A DNA stretch of 23,192 nt from positions 16,278 through 39,469 of the forward strand of contig VHZZ01008751.1 of NCBI GenBank assembly GCA_009801015.1, given 5' to 3'. This stretch comes from Silene noctiflora. Taxonomy: Eukaryota > Streptophyta > Magnoliopsida > Caryophyllales > Caryophyllaceae. Every line of letters begins with the position of its first letter. The first letter of the stretch is position 1. Made by a program: the position numbers and the translations under genes. Below the pieces are notes generated by a model, which searched no databases, was not told where the DNA came from, and saw nothing but the letters and a program-made list of their open reading frames with translations. This document shows positions 9,476 to 16,373 of the stretch, piece after piece.

Positions 9476-10260
9476 GATAGGGTGACATCGCTAATCTTTG
9501 TAAGTTATTCCTTAAACTTCGCAAGTACAATATGAGACACAATCCCCAGAAGTGTGCATTTGAGGTAACGTCCGGGAAGTTGCTGGGTTACATCGTAAAT
9601 CAACAAGGAATAAAGATTGATCCATCCAAGATTAAAGTTTTAATTGAAATGCCTCAACCGCAGACACAGAAAGAAATTCGAGGGTTTCTAGGCAAGGTCC
9701 AATACATAATCCTCTTAATTTCCAAACTCACCATGATTTGTGAGCCAATATTCAAAAAACTCAAGAAGACGGACCCCCATGTGGGACGATGATTGTCAGA
9801 AGGCTTTTGAAAGAATCAAGGATATTTTGGCCAAACCACTTGTGCTTATGCTTCCGCATAAAGGTCAATCTTTATCCCTATACCTCACGGTCACAGAAAC
9901 AACTATGGGAGCTTTGCTAGCTCAAACGATAGGGAAAGAGGAACGAGCCGTCTACTATCTTAGTAAGAAGTTCTTAGGATACGAGACAAATTACACATCT
10001 CTTAAAAAGACTAGCCTCGCTCATGTCTGGGAAACAAAGAAGCTGCGACATGACATGCCCAGCTATTCGGTCAAAGTCTACTAAAAAATGGATCCTTTAA
10101 AATATATTTTCGAGAAGCTAGTTCTCAATTGTTGACTAATAAGATGGACTTTTATGCTTTCTGAATTTGACCTTCAATACATACCTCTAAAGGTAATTAA
10201 AGGGCGAGCAGTGGCTGAATTCTTCGCAGACAATCCCCTACACGATTCCTAAACGGTAGA
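9476..10260 (+). pseudogene. RT thumb and RNase H domain (3' part)
   Basis: Coding resumes after solo LTR 2 with the RT thumb (NMRHNPQKCAFEV, GKLLGYIVNQQGIKIDP, MPQPQTQKEIRGFLGKVQYI). A frameshift near 9780, at the G/C run before WDDDCQKAFE, changes frame. The connection and classical RNase H follow: LAKPLVLMLPHKG, ETTMGALLAQ, RAVYYLSKKFLGYETNYTSL. Where most relatives have LEK, this copy has LKK, so a conserved glutamate appears lost. A stop lies at 10082-10084, and further homologous coding (GRAVAEFFADNP) continues in another frame to about 10250. RNase H removes RNA from the RNA-DNA hybrid. Broken. Confidence 0.85.
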
Positions 10261-10299
10261 TACATGGTCATTTCCAGACGATAATATCCTCCATACTAA

Positions 10300-10790
10300 C
10301 ACAGAATCATCAGATCTCTACTTCGATGAGACTTCCAATTTAAGAGAATATGGGATCGGAGTGTTGCTCATTTCTCCTGAAGGCGAGCATGCACCAATTT
10401 CAGTCAAAACTCAACTTTGAGGTGACTAATAATGAGGCAGAATACGAGCCCTGCCTCATAGGTCTACAAGAAGCAGTCAGTCTAGGTATTAAAAGACTAC
10501 GAGTCCATGGAGACTCATCTCTCATCATCAACCAAATCAGCGGATCATGGAAAATACGGAGCAAAAATCTCGCCCTATATCAATAAAGGGTGGATGAAGT
10601 GGCTCAGTTCTTTGATCAAATCACTTTCTTGCACTTGCCAAGAGAGGAAAACCAATTTGTAGACGCTCTTGCGAAGCTTGCATCCCTCTTCAACATGCTT
10701 GACCATATGATGGACATGCCTTTAAGCATCGAAAGGCGATCGGAGCCAGCTTTTATACACCTCCTAACTGATGAGGAGGAGGACTAAGAA
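10300..10790 (+). pseudogene. Second, archaeal-type RNase H domain (aRNH)
   Basis: This extra domain is diagnostic of the Tat lineage. The order is LYFDETSN (D at 10325-10327), GIGVLLISPEG, then after a frameshift near 10410 NFEVTNNEAEYEPCLIGL, a beta strand with RLRVHGDSSLIINQ, WKIRSKNLALYQ, a TAA at 10584-10586, and VAQFFDQITFLHLPREENQFVDALAKLAS. The D, E, D, D residues of the RNase H active site are all recognisable. The reading frame has one frameshift and one stop. It is thought to supplement or replace the first RNase H in reverse transcription. It ends near 10790 just before the integrase zinc finger. Confidence 0.85.
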
Positions 10791-10794
10791 GAGC

Positions 10795-12041
10795 CTTAGT
10801 ATCAAGCCATCCTAAGTTATAAGCTCAATGGAGAATGTCAACCGCACATGGACAAGAGGGGACGGAGAGCTATAAGATTACTAGCTTCCCAATATTTCTT
10901 GAATCAAGGAGAATTATACAAAAAGATGCCACAAGGCGTTATCTTGCTTTGCCTTGATCATTCGAAAGCAAATAGGGTAATGGAATAAGTCCATGATGGA
11001 GAATGTGGTCCTCACATGAGTGGACCAATGATGGATACGAAAATCATGTGTTTAGGATACTACTGGACGACAATGGAAACAGATTGCATCAAATATGTTA
11101 GACACTGTCACAAATGCCAAATCTGTGCGAATGTGCAACACGTTCCACCCTCTTTGTTATACACAATGACATCACCCTGACCATTCTCCAGTTGGGGAAT
11201 AGACATCATAGCAAAAATTACTCCAGTAGGAACATGAGGACATTGTTACATTCTAGTGGCAATAGACTACTTCACTAAATGGGTAGAAGTAGCTTTGTAT
11301 AATGATCTAACATCCAAGCAAGTGGCTAAGTTCATACAAGCCAACATCATTTGTCTATGTGGGTGTCCATATGAGATCATCAGTGATAATGGGTCTCATT
11401 TCCAAGCTGAAGCCGTATAATGCTCGCCAAATACAAAATCCAACATCATTACTCCTCACCCTACCGACCCCAAACCAATGGAGCTATTGAAGCAGCAAAC
11501 AAAAACGTCGTCATGATCCTAAAGAAAATGATCGATAATTATAGGGACTGGCCTAACAAAATACCCTTCGCCTTGTGGGGATATCGAATTTCAGTTAGGA
11601 TACCCACTGGGGCTACACCTTTCTACCTAAATATGGCATGAAAGTTGTGCAACCAGTAGAACTCGAGATCCCATATCTACGAATCCTACTGAAAGCCAAG
11701 TTCCAGAAGCTGAATCTAATAGAAAGCGTTACGAAGAACTCATTCTCCTGGATGAGAGACAATTGCGCGCTTTTTATAGTGTTCAAACATATCATGCACG
11801 AATCAGAAGAGCTTTTAACAAGAAGGTCAAGCTTCGACACATCAAAGAAGGAGACTTAGTGCTTAAATCGGTTCGAGCCCTTTTATCAGTGGACCCAAGA
11901 TGGAAATTCAAACCTAACTGGGTAGGACCTTACTTAGTCAAGACAATATCCTCGGGAGGTGCAGTTAGAATCAAAGACCTAGACGGGAATGAATTTTCTA
12001 ACCCATCTAACCTAGACCAACTTAATAAATATTACCCTTAG
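10795..12041 (+). pseudogene. Integrase of Tat-lineage retrotransposon (no chromodomain)
   Basis: The N-terminal HHCC zinc finger is visible as VHDGECGPHMSG and CHKCQIC (10989-11130). In the DDE core the first Asp is in WGIDII (11202-11204), the second in SDNGSHF (11395-11397), and the Glu in NGAIEAANKN (11489-11491). The second Asp and Glu are 94 nt apart where the D35E spacing needs 108, so about 14 nt are lost and the frame shifts there. TGA or TAA codons occur near 10987, 11178, 11236 and 11418. The C-terminal part (PRWKFKPNWVGPYLV, IKDLDGNEFSNPSNLDQLNKYYP) ends at TAG 12039-12041 with no chromodomain. It would insert the cDNA; this copy is inactive. Confidence 0.88.
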
Positions 12042-12548
12042 ACAAGGTTCAAATGCGCCTTGCGTGGCCCTCGTGCCGCTCATGCGACACGTTATATACA
12101 CGTCACATGCCATCCAACCCTTCATGTTATCTTGCTCTTACAGTTTTAGCATTTCTATCATCCTCAATATCGTCAACATAAACTTAATTGTAGTTTAGGA
12201 GTAAGNTATCATCCTCAATATCGTCAACATAAACTTAATTGTAGTTTAGGAGTAAGTAAAGCACCATGCTTATTCCCTATGTTCATCCTATTGGCTCTTG
12301 CCTTTAAAACTTATTACTTTGCATATATACTTCGAACTACGTTATGGGTTTGATTTCATCATTATATAGTGAATACGTAGTCAATCCATCGCGGGATACA
12401 ACCCCAAAATACTTTTCAAATATGCAAATAGAAGGACATATGCTTTGGCATTTGAAATTCGAAAGAATAATCGGAAGGGAAATAATTGTTTAAAGTTTTC
12501 TTAAACTCGCTGAAAATGTTTATTCATTAATAAGCAATTTGCCAAATA
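12042..12548 (+). other. Non-coding spacer after pol
   Basis: About 500 bp with no ORF of note. It contains a 51-bp direct duplication around an N (separate entry) and ends at AAATA, the left target duplication of solo LTR 3. The sequence continues at 13812 beyond that LTR, so this is Tat-element sequence between pol and the antisense ORFs. Confidence 0.5.
12156..12256 (+). repeat. 51-bp exact direct repeat flanking a single N
   Basis: Two identical 50-bp blocks starting TATCATCCTCAATATCG (12156-12205 and 12207-12256) are separated only by N at 12206. Identity in otherwise decayed DNA, with an N at the joint, suggests overlapping contig ends that were not merged rather than a real tandem repeat. 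Confidence 0.85.
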
Positions 12549-12980
12549 TGTAACACCCCCACTTACCAAGGAAGCCTGCACTAGACCTTCCCTAGTAACC
12601 AAGGGTGCTACCACCTCGGTTACCAGAGGCAAGTATATATCAAAGGGACCATTAAAGAACAACATTATGATTGATTACATTTATGTGAAACAAGGACATA
12701 CAACACTATATAGCTTAACTATTACAACTGAGCATACTATGATAGTCACACTATTATTATTGTCAGAAGTCCCCATCCCTTAACACGGACATCACCAAAA
12801 AAGCATCCACTCAGCATCTATACCTGCAAAACAGCCTGCTCACCACCCCCGAATGGATCATCACAGTTTTACAAACAACACGAGGTCAGTCAACCGAACA
12901 ATTATAAACAATATAATGTAANCAACGAGGGAAGTAATACAACATCGCCACCACCAACACCAACCATCACCACACCACTC

Positions 12981-13054
12981 CGGTACCGGGACACACCCAG
13001 ACATACCGCATCACCACATCACATCGGTACCGGGACACGCCCAGACATACCGCA
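12981..13054 (-). repeat. 44-bp period duplication inside solo LTR 3
   Basis: CGGTACCGGGACACACCCAG...ATACCGCA (12981-13010) is repeated with one change at 13025-13054. I do not see the duplication in the other two solo LTRs, so it probably arose within this lineage. Confidence 0.75.
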
Positions 13055-13632
13055 ACAACCCAAGTCCCTTAGTGTGCACATCCCCCCTACGCTGAGAGAA
13101 CGCAGGAGGCGAACAATGGGGGTGAGACCACCTCTTACAATGGCTCACAAACAAATATCCAACATCTCCAACCACCATCATACAACTCCGCCATCACAAT
13201 CATAACACAATCACATAATCATATCATATCACATTGTAGCATATAATTAACCAGGCAACTGAGTAGGATAACCTACCTGTAACGCATCCCATGTAGCATC
13301 AATCATCAATCTAACCGTATGATCATCTCATATCAACACAAACACCTACAACAGTCATGTGACCCGATTACGCACAACCGAAATCTCAATCCAAGACATA
13401 CAGACGGTGACGGTGACTTACCTTATTGCACGATTAATAGACTAGGTCAGACTCGGCACATTCCTCCATTTCTACGACGGACTTATAGGCATGGCTTTGT
13501 AAGGTGAGGGATGAACGAGAGGAAGAGAAGGAACGATTTAGGGTTTTGGGGAAGAAAGGGGAAGAAAAAAAATAAGAAAACGAATCGGGAAATTCTAATT
13601 TACGCGTAATATATTTTCACGCTGACACGCTG

Positions 13633-13722
13633 GACTCGGTCGAGTGCTAAGACACTCGACCGAGCCCCCTGCACTCGGTCGAGTGCACCACACTCGATCG
13701 AGTGTCACTCACTAGGTCGAGT
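13633..13722 (-). repeat. Cluster of ACTCGGTCGAGT palindromes in solo LTR 3
   Basis: Five copies or near copies (ACTCGGTCGAGT, ACTCGACCGAG, ACTCGGTCGAGT, ACTCGATCGAGT, ACTAGGTCGAGT) within 90 bp. They lie 90-180 bp from the element's own 5' end, the same place as in solo LTRs 1 and 2. Confidence 0.85.
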
Positions 13723-13915
13723 GCAATACTGAACAACTATCGTCTTGACGATTAAGGTCATTTAGTCAAACATGGTCAGTCAACGGTCCCCCCTAAGGGA
13801 CGGGTATTAAAAAATAATAACAAGCTTTTACTGAAACTAAATTGCTAAGCTAAGATTCTAAAAATTCCGCCTTTTTTTACAACATAATAAGTACTAAATA
13901 CTAAAAAGACTTAGG

Positions 13916-15342
13916 CTACTCGTCCATTTTCCCTTTGCCTTTGTCATTTTTGTAATACTTCATGTCTCGACCTCGAGGTGGACGCTCCTGCGTTATTTCA
14001 GACCTAATTATCAACGGTCTCTCCCGAGGTCTAGTATTGCCGTTTATATCTACCACCATTCTCTCAGGAGGAGGATTTCTCCTTTGTTTCTTCTTTGGGC
14101 AAACGACCCAGAATCTAACTTCTTCCTCTTCTTCAGTCAGATACTTTTGGTTCTCCTTGGCTACTTCACAAATTTTATAGTCAATAGGCTCATGCTTTCT
14201 CAATTTCTCTCTCTCCTCAGAAGTCTTAGCCTTGGCCCATTGAGTATATGAGTCAGACACCCATAATGAACCTATAGGAGTAGGTATATACCACACGTTT
14301 CTTTGAGCCCAATGAAGGGCCCCCTCGCGATAAGAGTCGGTAGTATGCGCCAATGTAGTATGTGGTACAGTATCAAGCTTCGGGATCTTTGGTATTAGGC
14401 CTACTTGTCTCAATAGCCTTTCTGGGAAGATAGTAACCATGAACTCCAGGCTTGGAATACGAATAGACCGTGTAGGATCAAGGTTAGATACTCCGGTCAA
14501 AGCCATAAGATTTCACCATGGGACGATCCATCTGATAAGAGGCCCACCTTCATTCTTCAATTTGTTCTCCCAATAGTGGCAAATTCAGGTGAAGTCTACC
14601 ATGTATAATCGAAGTCTTTCCATAAACCAAATCTACCAAGATGAATAGGGAGGATGAGTTTCAAGGAGCAAAAATAAAAACAGGAAGAACAAAAAAAAAG
14701 GGAAAGAAAAGAGGAAGGATACTTTTACCTGAAGTAAAATGGGACTTCCCAAATAAGGCATCTCGCGATTAACCTTTTTATTATTAAGACCAAGGATGGT
14801 CTCTCCCAAAGCTAGCCAAACTAGGCTCGTGTGCAGTTCCATTTGTTCTATAATTTCAAGAAAACAAGGATCTCCTCTCATTTCAACATCAACATGGCCC
14901 TTCAAAACGTAGCAATGGACAAGACAAAATCCAAAGGCTCGGCGCCTTGCCACATATGAAATAGTAGGGTCCTCCCTATTTATGAAGTGATCCACCAAGT
15001 AAAACATTCTCACACCTTTCGTAGTCACAAGACGGTCCACTTCGCCCATGGTTAATCCTAATAGATCGTTATACTTGTTCTTATATCCTTGAGAACTAGG
15101 AGGCAATATGGGTACACCTTCGCAGAAAATTTCTCAGGAAAAGGTCATATTTCTCCTCCTGGAAATGCAAAAACATATAGATCGGAATTCCAATACTCCA
15201 AGCATGCAACTAAGAAAGGTCTCACCACTTTTACTTGCTTAATACTAATGATTTGACCAATATTAAAAGCAGACATATCATGTTTCTCTACATTGGAAAA
15301 TTCATTTGCCCATTCTTTGAGACGGTTTTCGAAGGAATCCAT
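13916..15342 (-). pseudogene. Antisense ORF of the Tat element (DUF7745-like), two exons
   Basis: Minus strand. Exon 1 (15342-14729) starts MDSFENRLKEWANEF, with VVRPFLVACLEYWNSDLYVF. After a TGA at 15147-15145 and a frameshift near 15115 it reads KYNDLLGLTMGEVDRL, YLVDHFINREDPTISYVARR and RAFGFCLVHCYVLKG, ending LGSPILLQ at donor CAG|GTAAAAG. Exon 2 (14632-13916) follows acceptor TTGGTAG and reads IWFMERL, NEGGPLIRWIVPW, GVSNLDPTRSIRIPS, ALHWAQRNVWYIPTPIG, a basic/acidic tail and a stop at 13918-13916. Two in-frame TGAs disable exon 2 near its start. Both exons join in phase 0. Such reverse-strand ORFs downstream of pol are known in Tat elements; their role is unknown. The DUF7745 assignment is from memory of the fold pattern and is moderate. 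Confidence 0.75.
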
Positions 15343-15443
15343 CTTTGAAATTTTTTTGTGAAGTATTTTGTGGTTTATATGAGTATGTAAGCTACGGAAT
15401 TGTAGAAGGAAGAATTGTGAGAACAAACATTCACTCGAGGCAT

Positions 15444-15452
15444 CTATATATA
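15444..15452 (-). promoter_or_regulatory. TATA box for the antisense DUF7745-like gene
   Basis: TATATATAG on the minus strand lies about 100 bp upstream of the exon 1 ATG (15342), leaving a short 5' UTR of roughly 70 nt if transcription starts 30 nt downstream. The spacing is good for a plant core promoter, so the antisense gene seems to have had its own promoter within the element. Confidence 0.6.
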
Positions 15453-15503
15453 CTATTTGGGCTTTCCTAATTCCGCTCAGGAACAGACACGCCCAAGAGA
15501 GAA

Positions 15504-15549
15504 CGCAGCAACTGCTGCGCCTTCTGGAAGGGTCGCAACACTCGCTGCG
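15504..15549. repeat. Paired-palindrome module A
   Basis: CGCAGCAACTGCTGCG (15504-15519, perfect 7-bp arms) and CGCAACACTCGCTGCG (15534-15549), starts exactly 30 bp apart. It lies just upstream (minus-strand sense) of the TATA box of the DUF7745-like gene. Confidence 0.8.
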
Positions 15550-15740
15550 CCTCTTTCTAAGGCCTTTTTCTTGCAGTTTTATGCGGAAAGATTTCCTAAT
15601 CTGGATTTTAGTATTATTTCCTATTTCTACGGGATTTTTGACGACACTTTTTTGCGGAAATTGGACTTTCCTTACTTTTACTGGAATTCCTTTTCCTAAT
15701 CGAGTTCGCATTTCGAGGCATCCACTTCGATGCATAGTTA

Positions 15741-16005
15741 TTCATTTTATTTTTTTTAGGGGGGAAGCACTCATCCACCGTCGTTACATTTCCTATAATT
15801 TTATATTTTACTATTTCAAATTTCAACATTTTCAAAACATTTTCTATAATTTAATATTTTATTTTAAAACTTCAACATTCTCAACTTATTCATTTTCTAT
15901 TTTTTTCTTTTTGTAGGAGGAAGCATTCCCGTCTTTCGGTCACTTCAACATTCTCAACTAAGTCATTTTCTATTTCCTTTTTATAGGGGGGGAGGGGGGG
16001 AGTAC
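15741..16005 (+). repeat. Diverged tandem repeats, each ending in a polypurine tract
   Basis: Three versions of TTCATTTTATTT...TAGGGGGGAAGC: purine tracts at 15758-15767, 15915-15922 and 15985-16001. The last two units are clearest: CTTCAACATTCTCAACT, TCATTTTCTATTT and a purine tract recur with a 72-bp period (15870 and 15942). The final tract is AGGGGGGGAGGGGGGGAG. Each looks like a polypurine tract followed by A(C/G)T(C/A)... sequence. No LTR start (TG) follows, so their role is unclear. Confidence 0.6.
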
Positions 16006-16373
16006 TCCCGCCTCTTTAGTCGTGCATCACATCACTGTCCACCCACTTTTGGGCTACTTTTTTTTTCCTTTCATTCGATTCGACTAAAAGTTTACATTTT
16101 AGGCCATTAAAACTTGTAATTACATGTTTATAGTTATGTTGCTCCTTTTCTGCGTAAATTTCGGCAGCATGACGGCGTAAGTGGTCACTATGCCAAACCT
16201 GTCTCCAAGCTAACCCGCAGGAACAAAGTCCATATGTACATCCAACAACAACAAAGGCATGCAGTCCCATATATCTACGTACCTAATGTACAAAACATAT
16301 ACAAGACTCCATCCCATGCCCGAGATCAAAACAAAATTCAAAAAGTACAAAAGAAGGCTGGTCGCTGTACTAC
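16006..16373 (-). other. Putative 3' untranslated region of the PMD gene
   Basis: No coding signal. In minus-strand sense it follows the PMD stop codon and runs to the purine-tract repeats. It carries TTTCGGCAGCATGACGG at 16159-16175, a phrase also found near 449 and 19111. No confident poly(A) signal. Confidence 0.35.

Larger units (their letters stand above)
900..12041 (+). mobile_element. Degraded Tat-lineage (Ogre/Retand-like) Ty3/gypsy retrotransposon, primer site to integrase end
   Basis: The domain order is Gag, protease, linker, RT, RNase H, archaeal-type RNase H, integrase, which is the Tat arrangement. The second RNase H and the lack of a chromodomain separate it from chromoviruses. 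The reading frame is broken by several frameshifts and in-frame stops, and by two solo LTRs and one CACTA element. The antisense ORFs, the tandem repeat and the polypurine tract/LTR junction at 20313-20327 may all be the 3' half of this same element. That would make it about 14 kb between LTRs after removing inserts. The alternative is a chimera of two Tat elements. The 5' LTR is mostly missing. Confidence 0.85.
12549..13811 (-). mobile_element. Solo LTR 3, inverted (1,263 bp, TSD AAATA)
   Basis: Read on the plus strand it starts TGTAACACCCCCACTTACC, the complement of the family's 3' end, and ends GGGACGGGTATTAAA, the complement of the 5' end with the terminal CA changed to AA. It is flanked by perfect AAATA duplications (12544-12548 and 13812-13816). 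It is the same family as solo LTRs 1 and 2 in opposite orientation; it is closest in appearance to solo LTR 1, sharing for example the CCTTGGTTACTAGGGAAGG block. It contains an N at 12922 and a 44-bp internal duplication. No genes are inside. Confidence 0.9.

Noticed and set aside
900-12041. Endogenous pararetrovirus or other plant virus
   Set aside because: There is an integrase and a second RNase H typical of Tat retrotransposons, no movement protein or coat-protein signature, and clear LTR-element context.
15457-15916. Plus-strand and minus-strand ORFs upstream of the DUF7745-like start
   Set aside because: AT-rich, low-complexity translations; the minus-strand one only extends the real exon past its ATG into the promoter.
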